A stretch of DNA of 64,000 nt from Erodium maritimum (lineage: Eukaryota; Streptophyta; Magnoliopsida; Geraniales; Geraniaceae). Below, piece by piece: positions 44,373 through 56,588 of the stretch. The stretch's first letter is position 1. The number at the start of each line of letters is the position of its first letter. The notes under the pieces were generated by a model, which was not told the DNA's origin, did no database searches, and saw nothing but the letters and a program-made list of their open reading frames with translations. A program made the position numbers and the translations under genes. Location of the stretch: NCBI GenBank assembly GCA_963921825.1, contig OY997590.1:60130012-60194011 (forward strand), given 5' to 3'.

Positions 44373-44954
44373 GATTTATGATTAGATCATGAAACATTGT
44401 AATTATTTTAGAGCGAGTAACGTGATAATCACATTTCGCATCATTTCAGAGCATTTCACATGCTTGACCTTGGACAATGTCTAGACCATCTCAAAAGTTG
44501 TCTACCTGAACAAAAATGGTAGTGCTAAGTCATGTATGCATTTTGGTCTATTTGGCAATGCTGAAGTTGCATGGAAGTTACTGTTATGGTGACTTATTTA
44601 GCGTCTTATGCTTGGTTTGAATTCTTATGGAATGATTATTGTGATCTGCAGAAAGGTTTCAAGAATCAGAGTCATCAGTGAAACCTGGGTTGCTTCGGTT
44701 AAAGAACTCTGCATACTGTATGAAGATCAGAGACACTCCTATAGTGGCAAACGGCCATTTGAATCAAGCTGTTGTTCCAGCAATATACATGTCATTTCAT
44801 ATTCATGGAACCAATGGAAGCTTGAATGTATTTATTGAGAACTTAAAATGTACAGGATTTGGGAACAATCTGAATAAAAGAATCAAAACTCAGCCAAATG
44901 TTTCTATATACACTAATCAATTCTAATTTGGTATACCAATATCAACCTGTTCAG
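44373..44954. other. Convergent spacer between WDL7-like and formin genes
   Basis: About 580 bases with both 3' UTRs expected here. The frame 44,678-44,926 (+) resembles no TPX2 exon. Nothing else recognised. Confidence 0.5.
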
Positions 44955-47168
44955 TTACTCGTTATCTGAATCACTAGAACTGCTTTCTTCTGACTTCTCT
45001 GACATGAAATGTTTTGGCAAGGTTGGAAACTTAGCTTTGCTCCTCAATGCAGGTGAATCTGGACATGGTGACCCGGAACTTGGCCTTGCAGCCTTCCTTC
45101 TCTGCAGATTCCGAGCTATTTCAATGCAGACCTGATCAACCATGCTCAGAAAATCCTTAACTATCACAAACAGATGAAGAGGAGCTGCTCCTTTGTCCTT
45201 GAAAGCTCCTGCTTGGTAATATTCTGTGGTTCTCTTGACAAGCTCCATGACCCTCCACTGCTCTTCCTTCACCAAGTTCAGCTCTTCCTCGGCTCTGTCA
45301 AGGAAGCCTCTCATCTCCCTCACAAACCCTCCTACCCCATCAGCTTCACACTGCAACACAAGCGTCTGAGTTTCAGCTACATGCAACGAAAGACCCGAAT
45401 ATGTCCCAGCAAAGGTGTCATAGTCTATGGATGCTGCTTTCTTGACATTAGTGAACTCAGAACTTAGGCCTCCCACGACAGGCAATCCCAACATCGTGTA
45501 CTGCTTCTCTCTCTCTTCCTTTGACATGTCCGAACTCAAACTGTTGTTTCGATTCAAGCTTCTGTTCCTGTTGATGATGCATTTCTTCCCCTCGGCCCTC
45601 ACCACTTCTTCCACCACAAAATGAAGCAAAGTGGTCTTCCCATCAGTGCTCTTAACATCAGAGAGCTTCCGAAGGGCGGTGAGGTTGAAAGCCTGAGCAT
45701 TCCCTCGTGCAGTTCCTGCATTCATTCTGTTGCCGGCCTTGAGGATTGCTTCAAGAAGTTTCATGAAGAGCCCTCCCGTTCGAAGCTCATTGCAGCCTAA
45801 TTCAAGCGCCTGCAAGGACTCCTTCAAGTGAGCAATCTCGGACCCATAATGCGATCCGAAATGCATGGCATTGAGGCGAGTGAAAGCTGAGGGAACGGAA
45901 TGGAGGAGATGGTAGAGGAAGGACTCGGTGTCGGCTAGCCTTTCGGGGTCCCCATTGAATCCTAGGATCATGCTTTCTTCTTCTTTGGTTGGAGCAACTC
46001 GGGTAAGCTTCTCAATGGTGTCTACCTCCAAGCCTTGACCTTCTCTGAGACCATTGAGGAGCTCATTGTGAGAAATGCCCAGAGACTTGAGCACAATGGC
46101 GATGTTCTGTGACTTCCTTGGATCTAGGAGTACAATTTGTGATGATGGAGCAGGACCTGCATTTCTTGGTTTAGTAGAGGGTACACTGCCATACCCGAAT
46201 AGAGATTCCATGAGATCACCGTCAAACCTGAACATTGTTTAAGGCAGGAACATCAATATTCAATACATAGACATAGACATGCATAAACTGAAATGGAGAA
46301 AGTGAAGTTGAGATTTTTACTTGAAAGAGCCTCTGTCGAGTTTGTTCCAGACCATTGAGTGGTCAGTGTTAGGGTTGAGCTTGTCCCAATGCAATGGTTT
46401 CAGCTTCATCTGACCATTGCCTTCTTCTGACTCGTTTCTGCTACTTGAACCCATCCCCTTTGGAGGAGGAGGAGGTGGTTTGGACCCATTTGCCCTCGGT
46501 GGCATAGGCGGCGGCGGAGGGCCTTTCTTAGGGATTGGAGGCGGTGGTGGCGGCGGCGGAGCAGCCTGAATCTGATGTTTGTCTTCAATCTCCGGCCCGA
46601 CCCTATTGAAATCATACGAAGCCGAAGACTTGTCTCGAAGCAGGGGGATCTCTTGCGTGGGTTGGGTCTTTTTGCGCAGATCTTGGTAACTCTCCGTGCC
46701 CTGCTCTTGTTCGGGGCGATTATGGTTCTTCTGCAAAACCTCGTATCCATTTTTCTTACTGCTGCTGTTCCTCTCTTGGAGCTTCCTCCAGTAGAGCACA
46801 TCCAACCCATCATCATCGACGATCACGCCCTTGACGTTCCCGTCGACTCCAGCAGGACGCTTCGGCAAGGGATTGGGCTTCCGCCGCGAGAGGCAGTGCC
46901 TCTGAAGGCAAAAAAAGAAAACAGCGGCGAAAACCAGAGTGGTGGCAGCTGTGGCCGCCACCGCCTTGACGACTTCAGATCTCGAAGGAGGCGGTCTTAA
47001 CGGCGCCGTTTCCGGCGGCGGAGGGATTCGAGAATCGGGTGATGGAGAAGGTACAGGTTTGGTTCGTGGGTAGAAGGTTTCGATGTTTTGAGGATTGGAT
47101 TGGGAAAAGCATAGTGGGATCAACAACAGAAACTCAATACAGAGAAGAACCCATGATTGTGCCATCAA
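44955..47168 (-). CDS. FH8: Class I formin, FH4/FH8 type
   Basis: Two exons, 47,168-46,321 and 46,227-44,955, joined in frame through [17 protein letters not shown], give 706 residues. Residues 1-23 form a signal peptide, 66-88 a membrane helix (AAVFFFCL), 203-237 the proline-rich FH1 segment that recruits profilin-actin, and about 254-660 the FH2 domain. FH2 includes [29 protein letters not shown] [18 protein letters not shown] and [20 protein letters not shown]. Such formins are anchored in plasma or endomembranes with FH2 in the cytosol, where they nucleate and elongate actin. Length and N-terminal motifs ([17 protein letters not shown]) match Arabidopsis FH4/FH8 as I know them. The second Met (residue 2) is an equally likely start. 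No defects seen; FH4 versus FH8 orthology is uncertain. Confidence 0.93.
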
Positions 47169-48747
47169 AAAAAGCTGTTTTTGGTGAAGAGATTGATTCG
47201 ATTAAATTGCGAAAACATTTCAAGTTATTAATTTACTTTGGGAATGGACTATGAGGTGTTAAGGTTTGGCCGACCTGGAATCAATCTGTATTTGTGCTTT
47301 TGTGACAGACCATTCAACGACGGCAATTAGTTACTTCCCACAAAGTTAACTTAAATGACCGAAATGCCCTTCTCTTGAAGGTTTGTCTAATCTCCGACCA
47401 ACCAGGCAGTAGTTAAGTTCCATTACCCACACACAGAGAAACATTCCCAGACTTAAGATAGAGGATTATCTTTCGGAAAAGAAGAACATGGCGCGTGGGA
47501 GGTACTCTCCAGGGATGGTTTAGTAATTTCGTAGCCGATTTGGTTTACCGCGTCAGGTCCATTATTAGGAGAGAGCTCAAGTGGTTAGGCGAGTGCCAAG
47601 AACACTTCCAATATAATAATAAGTTTTTTTAAGTATATTTAGGAAAGAATAGAGTACAAAAAACATTCAATTGGATGCTAAAATTTGCTAATAAAGAGCA
47701 AATCAAATATAAATGTGTATAAAAATGTTTAATTCAATAGTTATTGCTAACGTTTATTTTTACCAAATTCAATTTTTTTTCTTACATGTTTATAAAATAT
47801 AGTCTCTGCTTATTTGGTGAGAATTAATAACAATACGTCCTAAAAAGTCAAACATGACTTGAGTTTTTGTAGATTTCAAGAATTTGTAAATTGGTTGGTA
47901 TGTACAAAACGACGACAATCTTTCTAGTTTGGGTAGGGTTCTAAATATGAATACTAGGAAGTGAATAAATAAATAAGACTGAGGAAAATATTTATAAGAA
48001 AGTGGAAGAGTGTCATGATATTAGAAAATGGAAAACCATTTGGACTGGACTATAATATCCAACGGCACAACACTTCTGACCCTGTCATGGGCCCAAAGCC
48101 CATAGTTCATCCTCATTCAGTTGAGCTTTCAAAATTGAAAGCCCAATCAGATAAGCCCAAGAAATGGCGGCAGGTGAGAAGTGATTAGAGTGTCGTAACG
48201 AGATTCGAATTAGAGAAAAGTAAAACCCAAAATAGAAAGAGAGAAAGCAGCGCATAGTTAGGTTCATCATATTGCTAGCCACAGACACAGAGCATATACC
48301 ACAATAGGCAAGTGGGGAAGAAAACGGACAAGAAGAAGAAGAAAAACACAGAAATGATGAAGTGGAAACAAACATGGCATGAGTGTAGAATGGTCTAAAG
48401 AGATGATCATTTGCTTTCACAGAATCTATTTGTAGGGCTCCAAACCAATCTTTGTGGGGAACCCATGATCATGATCATTCCCTCAACTACAATCACCTAT
48501 TGCCACACCAATACCACACCAAATCAACCCCTAAGCTTAACCTAAACAACCATCTCACTTAGTCCAACTCTACTAAATATAACACAAGCCATATGCTTGA
48601 ACGTCCAAAATTGAAACAATAACATCGTATCGTGAATAGAATAAAAGCAATTTAAATATAGGACTACTTATAATTAACACCATGTATTTCCATTTATTGC
48701 AACACTGATTACTTTATATAAAATGTCAAACTTAGAAATCACGGGAA
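47169..48747. other. Formin upstream region and intergenic DNA
   Basis: The first few hundred bases should hold the formin promoter and 5' UTR (minus strand), but no TATA box stands out. AT-rich to about 48,060. The frame 48,085-48,420 (-) has no similarity I recognise. Phrases such as AGCCCATAGTTCATCC and AAAGCCCAATCAGATAAGCCC near 48,100-48,160 resemble plant promoter telo/site-II-like words. Confidence 0.4.
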
Positions 48748-48756
48748 TAGGTAAAA

Positions 48757-49196
48757 GGGTAAACTATAAATGCATACCTTAAAGTTTGTACGTTTAATCG
48801 ATAGTTATCCTAAAGTTTAGAGTTAATTGATGCATACCCTGAAATTACGAGTTGTAACTCAAAACTCCTTCTGTTAGCTAAAATGATGAAAATACCCTCA
48901 GTGATTTTTTTTAAATAATTTTTTTTAAATATAAATGAATTGATTTTTTAAATAAAAATGAAGTCATTTGATAAGTAAATAAATATATATATATATATAT
49001 ATAACAAAAGTAATTTTTAAATAATTTTTTTAATATAATTATTGAAGTGTAGTTGAGGGTATTTTCGTCATTTTAGCTGACAAAGGGGTTTTGAGTTACA
49101 ACTCGCAACTTCAGGGTATGCATCAGTTAACTTTAAACTTCAGGGTAATCATCGGTTAAACGTGACAACTTCAGAATATGCATTTGTAGTTTACCC
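48757..49196. mobile_element. Long-TIR MITE (MULE-like)
   Basis: About 440 bases with ~140-base imperfect terminal inverted repeats. The left starts GGGTAAACTATAAATGCATA, and the right is its near-complement ending ATGCATTTGTAGTTTACCC. Flanks TAGGTAAAA and TATATAAAA match at 7 of 9, as for a decayed 9-bp duplication. An (AT)n run lies in the centre (48,983-49,003). No coding capacity. Confidence 0.75.
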
Positions 49197-49589
49197 TATA
49201 TAAAACTAGAAGACAAAATCATTAACAACAGAAACAACGTCTTATAGACTTTAAGGTTTTATCTCCCTCCCGCTTTCTCTCTCAATCATCATTTCTCGAA
49301 ATCATTTCATGGCTTTCACCGGCTCTTCATCTTCTCCTTCTTCGAATAACAGACACGGCCATACCAAAGATGTTTCCTGCCCGCGCGTGATGCACTCGTC
49401 GCCGTCGCGACATGCTGAAGCCGAGACCTCGAACCTGCACATCGGGACCTCGTCCCACCAAGTGACGTCGCCAGGGAGGGGATCTCCCTTACTACTCGCC
49501 TCACGGTGGAACCCGATCCAGGAGTCGTAGTTGTCGATACATGCAGCCCGCTCCCTTAAACGCCAAGGCCAGGTCCAGATTCGGGAGTC

Positions 49590-51065
49590 CTAACCACCTG
49601 TATGCCCCCTTCTCCAACCTCCAACAACGGTGCGGACACCACCCATCAAGCCAAGCCTGCCACTAGCACTTACTTCCCCCTCGAGTGGTCCCCTAGAGAC
49701 CACTTCAGGGAGCTGCTCGGTCGCTACCGAATCTCCCGGGCCCTTGTGGCCTCCGTAAAACGTCGCTCCACAGTTAACGCCGTGTCCACCAACTCGGAGT
49801 ACACCCGAATCCTCAGGGCGGTGACTCGATCTAAAATCGGAGCACTGAGTCCCCCCTCGAACCGTCTGCACCGACTCGCCTCAATCATCACCATCTCTGG
49901 TGCAAAGCGGGACAATGTTGTGAATCTGGCCTCATACTCTGCCACTGTCCTCTCGCCCTATCGCAGCTCCAGGAACTGCTGGTGTCGATCCTCATGGGCT
50001 GACTCCGGAAAGTACTGCTCCAGAAATACCTCCCGGAACGTAAGGTAATCGTCCCCGGCTATGTCCTACACGCACTTCCACCAGAGGAAGGCATCGCCCC
50101 TCAGCTGATGAACCGCGAAGGTCACTCTCGTGTGCTCATCCACGATGCTGGATGTGTCCAGGTTCCGGGTAATCTAGTCCAGCCACCTATCTTCCACATC
50201 TGGGTCTGGCTCACCGGAGAACGTAGGCGTGTCGAGCCTCAGAATATCTCTCAGCGCATGGGCGGTATTGCCCTCGGCCTGAATAGGCCTCGCCGGAACA
50301 GCTACGGCGGCAGCAAGTGCGGTCTTTGGAGCCGGAGCCGCGGCCTCTCTCTGGGCCAAGATCGTCACTAAGCTCTGTACAGTGCGAGTCAGCTGGCCTA
50401 GAGCGGTCGTCGTAGCTGGATCTGCGACCGACGGGACCCTGGGCAGAAGCCCCGATGGTCCTGCGTCGCTCCTCTCAAACTCCTCGGCTGGAGCACTCTG
50501 GACACCCACTGCCCCTGCCGGCTCGATGGCAGGCGGTTGTACCCGTGCCCCAACCGGTCTGCCTCTCCTACCTCGTGGTACAAGCACACTCTCCATGTCG
50601 TCGATATCCGCTGCACGGATACACGCACACGTTCAGTTCGTAAATTCGCATAAAGGCGACTCGTTCAAGGTACTAACGTTCACACACGGTTCGCAAGGAT
50701 CGCACTCGAACAAAACATTAAGTCTATATTTAGCCCAGCCAAAACTAGTTTTAACACAATAAAGAAAACCCGCACACTTGTGCGCCACACAATGTCAACC
50801 ACACAGTTCAGTAATTGCAAACATGACCACGAGGTCCACAGTTAAATCACACAATAGTTCCACTTAGTCTCAACACCACTCAAATTCAAAGGTTTCTTAA
50901 ATTTTTTCTCTTTCCCTCATAACATTCCATGTCGACATCACGTCGTTACAACCCGGTTCAGGCGTCCCCGAACTGCGTTGTAACCACTCAACATCCCACC
51001 GTCATGTTCGACTGCAGTGGCCACTGAGTTGAATCGTGACAACACAAACACTTCATTTTCGCAGA
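49590..51065 (-). pseudogene. Ty3/gypsy leader and gag fragment
   Basis: Minus-strand reading. The leader at about 51,060-50,930 shares GGGGACGCCTGAACCGGG-type sequence with the leaders at 1-190 and 15,745-16,200. A gag start follows at 50,596 (MESVLVPRGRRGRP) through LGQLTRTVQSLVTILAQREA and LDTPTFSGEPDPD. After a shift comes MAEYEARFTTLSRFAPEMVM and RCRRFEGGLS, near 49,940-49,860. No LTR or pol is attached. The stretch 49,300-49,590 has an open frame on + with no similarity I can name. Confidence 0.78.
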
Positions 51066-52144
51066 AATTTGGGCATGACCCGTTTGAAAACTTCGAGCTC
51101 CACTATTCGCGGGAAGTTCTCTTTCGAACTAAGATCGTTTTCGCGGATCGTTGGAAGTGTCTAGTTTGAGTTTTTGTCGTGGGACGCGCTTCTTCATCCT
51201 ACCAGTTGTGGATCGTTACAGAGCTGCTCTTCTTAGTTCTGGTGGTCCGTTTGGTTCCTCGTGTGCTTAATGGTTGGAAAATCCGGGTTTCAAACCCTCT
51301 TTGTGCGCTTAATGGTAGCAAAATTTGGGTGTTAGACCTTCTCCTTTTCTTTTTTGCGCTTGATGTTTGTAATATCTGGAACAAAAGATGATGTAGAGAC
51401 TAAGTTAAAACATTATTTCTATATAGACATAAACATGCAGTCCATTGGTGGTCATGTTAGGCTCCCGGAAGGGGCAGCAAATCGGACACTTGTGCCCAAT
51501 TCATTCCAAATATTCTCTTCCACCAGACAAGATCTCAAGATGAAGATCGTGGTTGCCAATAATCACCTCCCTTATCTTCAATCACCAAACTGCTGTATAC
51601 ATTTACCAAACATCTCCCTATCTCTTTCTTGGTACAATGTACATCACATTAGCTTGATCGTTTCTGATGTAATAACAAATCAAATCTAAATTATCTAATG
51701 TGTCATCTCAATCTCTCTATTCTAAAATATCCATCTTGTCTCCACCCTATATTCATAATATTAATATATAACAAAATAAATAAACTTTTTATAAAGTTTC
51801 AACTCTTTACAATAATACTCAAATTAAATACAGACACAACAATTAACGTAAAAACATGATATTTATATATAAAAAAAGTTTCAAAAAAGCTCTTTTACAT
51901 GAGTTGACTGATATGAAACAAATATATGAGTAATCTCAACGGTTAATTAGTATTACGAATGATGGTGTCTGGTCACAAAAGCAACAGATAAACAAAGCGG
52001 AACCGAAAAGGAATACACGGATGCAACAAAAAAACCGTTATCAGTAACGGAGGAACGTAATGACGCTAGCGAGAAGTGAAGAAGTTGGTCATAATCGAAT
52101 TGTAGACGATCCAATTTCGCACGGGTCAAAACAACTGCGTCATC
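51066..52144. other. Intergenic, unassigned
   Basis: Nothing recognised. The sequence becomes strongly AT-rich from 51,700. A loose direct repeat (GTGCTTAATGGTTGGAAAAT and GCGCTTAATGGTAGCAAAAT) lies at about 51,266 and 51,305. The last ~150 bases may include the 3' UTR of the response regulator. Confidence 0.45.
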
Positions 52145-52904
52145 TTATCCCTTAATAGTAGGCGAATCCAACGGCGGCGGAGGGTTATCACCGCCGCATC
52201 CACAGCTTTCCGGCACTTTCCTCTCACTCTCTGCCGCCTTTGTCATGTAGTCTCTCAGCCGCTTCACGTCGGCCAATTTCACAGGCTTCACTATAAAATC
52301 CTCTGCTCCTTCCTCCAGACATCTGCATCGGATCATTATTTGAACAGTTACAAAGAAGAAGAAGAGCTGGTAAAGTTATATGTGAGGCCGACCTGTCAAT
52401 TCGGGTCAGGACGTTCTCCGATGACATGATGACCACCGGAATTTCCCTGAAAATGGACGATTCCTGCTCGGGAACAAGACATTATTTATAAAACCGTTGG
52501 AAAACTGAACCTTGTTCTTTCAGAAATTAAATCGAACCTTGATCTTTTTGAGGAGCTCGTAGCCGGTCATTCCGGGCATGCAGTAATCGGTGATGATCAA
52601 ATCGACCTTGAGCCAACCGTCGGAGCTATGTTCCTCGTCCAATCCCAGAAGTTGCAGAGCTCTTCTTCCACTTTCCACCGCCGTCACTGCACATTCCGGA
52701 ATCAACGGTTCGTTCAGAAACCCAAAAGAAAATGGTAAGGAGATCGAGAAACGGACCTTTGCAAGACGTGATTTTGAGCAACCGCTCGATGACTTTCCGG
52801 TCCACCAGGCTGTCGTCCACGGCCAGTACGTGGGCTTGCTCTGAATGATCGAAGCTTTCTATCTTCTCTGACGTCAACAGTCGCGAAACGACGACGCTTT
52901 CCAT
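52145..52904 (-). CDS. Type-A response regulator (cytokinin signalling)
   Basis: Four exons on the minus strand (52,904-52,757, 52,686-52,538, 52,463-52,393, 52,322-52,145) give 181 residues, all with GT/AG borders and matching phases. It is a single receiver domain: acidic pair Asp30-Asp31 in [19 protein letters not shown], phosphoacceptor Asp83 in [17 protein letters not shown], Ser113 in VVIMSSEN and Lys135 in [11 protein letters not shown] short tail ([15 protein letters not shown]) has no Myb-type output domain, so it is type A. These proteins accept phosphate from histidine phosphotransfer proteins and damp cytokinin responses. It looks closest to the ARR4/5/6/7/15 group. The gene appears intact. 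Confidence 0.95.
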
Positions 52905-53053
52905 CGTCTCAGCCGATCTCCTGCTCCTAAGCCTTTCCCTGCTTCTCTGGCCTCCCTTTTATATGCTTACGTCTATTTGTCTCCCCACCCAAATCCACCC
53001 TTTTTAAACATCTCTATTGGATAAAGAATTATTAATCTCTAAAAACTTACTTA

Positions 53054-53062
53054 TAAAAAAAA
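53054..53062. other. 9-bp target duplication, left (TAAAAAAAA)
   Basis: TAAAAAAAA here and at 54,525-54,533. The match is exact, although low complexity weakens it. Nine bases is the MULE hallmark. Confidence 0.6.
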
Positions 53063-54524
53063 GAACTATTATCAACCGAGTACCTTACAAATATTTAGTT
53101 TTCATCCGAGTAACCTGATCAAACTTTGTGACATATCAGTACCCAAATGAAACATGTTGTTTCAACTTAGTACTCGCCGCTAGTTTATGTCTATTTCTCA
53201 TCCGTTTTTCCACCCAAACACTTAAAAAGTCCAAAATACCCCTTACCAACATTCAAATTTTTAAACTCATGTCATTGAATTTTAAAAATTATTTCCATTT
53301 ATTTTATTTTCTTAAAATTAGTTTATTTATTTTATAAAAATTAGATTTATTTTTAAAAAATCAATATTTAATTAAAAAAATCAGATTTTATTTATAATAA
53401 ATCAAATTCTGTTTTTTAAAATCACTTTTTATTTAAAAAACAGTTTTATTTTATAAAAATTAGTTTTTCTTTTAAAAAGCACCAGTGTTTTATTTTTAAA
53501 AATCAATTTTATTTAAAAAATCTGATTTTATTTTTTAAAAAGTCAGTTTTCTAATAAAAATGTGTTTTTCTTTTAAATCGGTTGTTTTAATAAAAATCAG
53601 TTTTTTAAATCAGTTTTTTTATCTAAAAAACCAGTTTTCAATTTGTTTTAATTCTCTTCTTTTTTTTCAAATCAAATTTTTTTCTTTTGTTCACTCCATC
53701 TCCTTCACGATCCCTAATTCCTCACCCATAGCCTTGAATCCAGATGAACAAATCAGTTTTAATTTCAGAAACTTAATACCCAGTATTGAATCCCACGAAC
53801 AAGATCAAATAGACAAATTTTATTCCATCTCTGCAACTCAATATCACAAAAAAAAAAAACAGAAACAACCATACTTTACAATCCCTCGTCCATGCTGCTA
53901 AGAATATGAAATGCTAATAACAACAAATCTGAAATCTGATGTTTTAAGAACAATAAATCTAAAAAAAATTGAAAAAAAGATTCGGCGGCTTGACCGGACG
54001 GAGTCAGGAGGTGCGGAGAGGAAGCGACAGAGTTAGCGCCGGAGTCGAGCTCGGAGACAAAACTCGTCGTCGTCCTCGAGCTTCTGCACCTGAGAGAGCA
54101 GCAAGGAGCAACGATGGAGGAGCTTGAGGTCCGGTGAAGATGGAGAAGCCGACGAGTATGGAGCTCCCGCGAGGATGGAGGATGAAGGATGGAGGATTGA
54201 GGATGGATGGGAGGAATGAAGGTGAGAAGGAGATGAGGTTGTGTAGAAATTGGAAATTAAGGTTTGAAATGGGAAAAATTAAAAGGGAATAAGGTTAAAA
54301 AGGTAAGAGAAGCTGTGGATGATAGGGTATAATTGGTATTTAGAGAAAAATTTAAGGTCATGTGTTGTGCACGTGACCATTTTCCATCCAAGTGGATGGA
54401 AAACTGACGGCGGGTACTAAGTTGAAACAATATGTTTCGTTTGGGTACTGATGTGTCACAAAGTTTGGTCAGGGTACTCGGATGAAAACCAAGTATTTTT
54501 AGGGTACTCGGATGATAATAACTC
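53063..54524. mobile_element. MULE-like non-autonomous transposon with ~130-bp TIRs
   Basis: The left end GAACTATTATCAACCGAGTA pairs with the complement of the right end, GAGTTATTATCATCCGAGTA, and similarity continues inward for about 130 bases (shared GTACCCAAATGAAACAT-type phrases). The centre has two parts: an AT-rich palindromic repeat (53,270-53,660) and a GC-rich segment (53,975-54,200) unlike its surroundings, perhaps captured gene DNA. No transposase was found. Confidence 0.75.
53270..53660. repeat. AT-rich quasi-palindromic repeat
   Basis: Alternating words such as TTTTTAAAAATCA, TTTATTTAAAAAATC and ATTTTTTAAAAAGTCAG recur every 20-30 bases in both senses, so the strand can fold on itself. 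It lies inside the MULE-like element. Confidence 0.65.
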
Positions 54525-54533
54525 TAAAAAAAA

Positions 54534-55800
54534 TACACAAATCTCCGGGTTTTTTCTCCTTCTTATTAGAGTTTCTCTCTAGTCATTTTGCCTTCCCATA
54601 CGATCCTAATGACGATGTTACAACCTTTTTCACATCCTTCTTATTCGCCTGCAACCAATTGTGTCACCATGTTATGATCTGATCGATGGCTTCATCCACA
54701 TGGCCCAATCCTTATAACGGTAGAACTTTTCCCCTTGATCCACCAGCGGGTGTAGGCCGTTGACTACACACGCCACAGTCGACCTAGAATCTCCTGCTTA
54801 CCGATCATGAACTTGTCCCCGGGGGACAGCAGAAAAAGTGACATCGCCATCGGATGTAGGACTTCTTGGAGATTCAGGACGAGGTCAACAGAGCAGACTT
54901 CAGGAAATGGTCAATATGCACGACTTCCTACCACCGACTCTCTTCACACTAGGAACCCTCGATGACGATTGAATCTGTCATCCCCGCCTAGATGGGCAGT
55001 GGACCATGGATGTCTGTGGGATCGGGGACCCTCAGGGGTAAGGGAGGATCGGCCCTTAAGAGGATCCATGCCTCCGCCAATACAATGGGAGTGTCGGGAA
55101 CTGTCACCCGATCAATGACAATGAAGGTCAGCTGATCAGTAGGAGTATGTGGTGGACGCCTCTGTCGATCCTGTACCGCTACTTTCTAGACATCGTCAGG
55201 ACACCCGACGACATGATCTTATTCTCTCGATTCGTCTCTAATTTGACTTCAAGCGGGTATCGAGGTATTCGGGGTATCCCTTTGGTGGGATGAGTGGGGC
55301 CTTCCCAATAGCCCACATAGGTCAAAGGGATCTCAGGCCCGAACCCTTACCCGAACGGGGGAGATGCTCGTAGGAACTACCACAAAGCCTCGGTAAGGGG
55401 ACTACGACATGGGGGACGACACCTAGACCCCGTCATAAGAATATGAAGCCCCCAGCATGTAGGAGAAAAAGGAGAATGGCCCCGGAGGGCACAAGGCGAG
55501 TCTTGCTCAAAAGCCTTGACGGGCTCACTGGTGATCGTAAGGACACATGAGGTGTTCCAGATGAGCTACACCCTATCACTTTGGGCTCGGACTTCGTCTG
55601 ATCCCTAATCTCCTTTTTTTCTCAGATATCTCCTTGGTGACCTAACATCTCCCTCACCTCCACCTATGGATCTCATGCGAGGGATCAACATGTTAGTTAG
55701 ACAAAACAAGTTGATCAGAGTCGAGTCGGAAAAGGACAAATGGACTTTCTGCATATCTCACAATCTGTCACCGATAAAGTAACAGTTTGTCGTCGAGAAC
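54534..55800. other. Unidentified degenerate sequence
   Basis: Moderate GC content, no frame over about 60 codons on either strand and no protein I recognise. Its base composition differs from the AT-rich MULE to the left, and it runs into the Myb/SANT-like remnant on the right, so it may be the downstream part of the same decayed transposon. Confidence 0.35.
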
Positions 55801-56570
55801 TCATTCTCGAAACGATGTTGTCAACATGGCTTCTCTGGCACGAGCTTCCACTAGTGCTTTCAAGAAAAGACGTGTATGTGTCTCTCTGCATAGTCCCGCT
55901 TCAAATCCGCTGTGACTTGGTCATCGTGTCTACCATATTGGTAGATGTGCTTGAATTTAGACCAAGAACCTTGGAACATCTTAACCTTTTAGTTAGTTAC
56001 GCTTCAATGATGCTTGCATTTCTTCGCCATCCGATCATGTCCATATGTTTGGATCGTCACTTGGATGAACTTACGGTGGATGACGTCCCAAAATGAAGTC
56101 GTCAACTGATCAGCCCCACGGTCCGAGTTCTCGAAGTTGTTCAGCCATACTTTGACCAATGTCGTCTCCTCCGCTCGTGTCTAATTTACGGTAAACACGG
56201 GAAGGGACCGGTATGTCGGCCTCCGTCTCCATTAGAGGAGGTGGTGGTACACGGACGTGGTACGTGGGTCGAGGACGTTGTAATGTCGGGACTACCATTA
56301 TCACGCCTCAATTTCAGTAAACCGAAACTCGTGACGCAAACATTTAAAATAATAAAACATTTGAAAACCTTTTCCATAAATCACTTTAAAATCGCCATTT
56401 GTTCATCAAAATAATATTTACAACTCAAAATAAGTCCCAACAAGTGGACAAAACAAGGTATCCGTCACTAGACTCAAAAGTAAAACCCAGAATCCCGCTC
56501 TTAGCTCTTCAAGCTTCAGAAGCTCACCTAGTCCAACCTGCGACCGGTACCTGTAGGAAAAGAAACTAGG

Positions 56571-56588
56571 GGTGAGCGTTCGCTCACC
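56571..56588 (-). other. Conserved LTR stem-loop (inverted copy)
   Basis: GGTGAGCG, TT, CGCTCACC on the plus strand, preceded by CTGTAGGAAAAGAAACTAGG, the complement of the acceptor-like tract. Confidence 0.7.

Noticed and set aside
44678..44926. 82-residue frame tested as the missing last exon of the WDL7-like gene
   Set aside because: None of the TPX2 C-terminal residues are present, and it overlaps the expected 3' UTRs of two convergent genes.
48085..48420. 111-residue minus-strand frame with Ser/Phe-rich start
   Set aside because: It looks hydrophobic but has no signal-peptide-like order or family match, and codon pattern and context suggest intergenic DNA.
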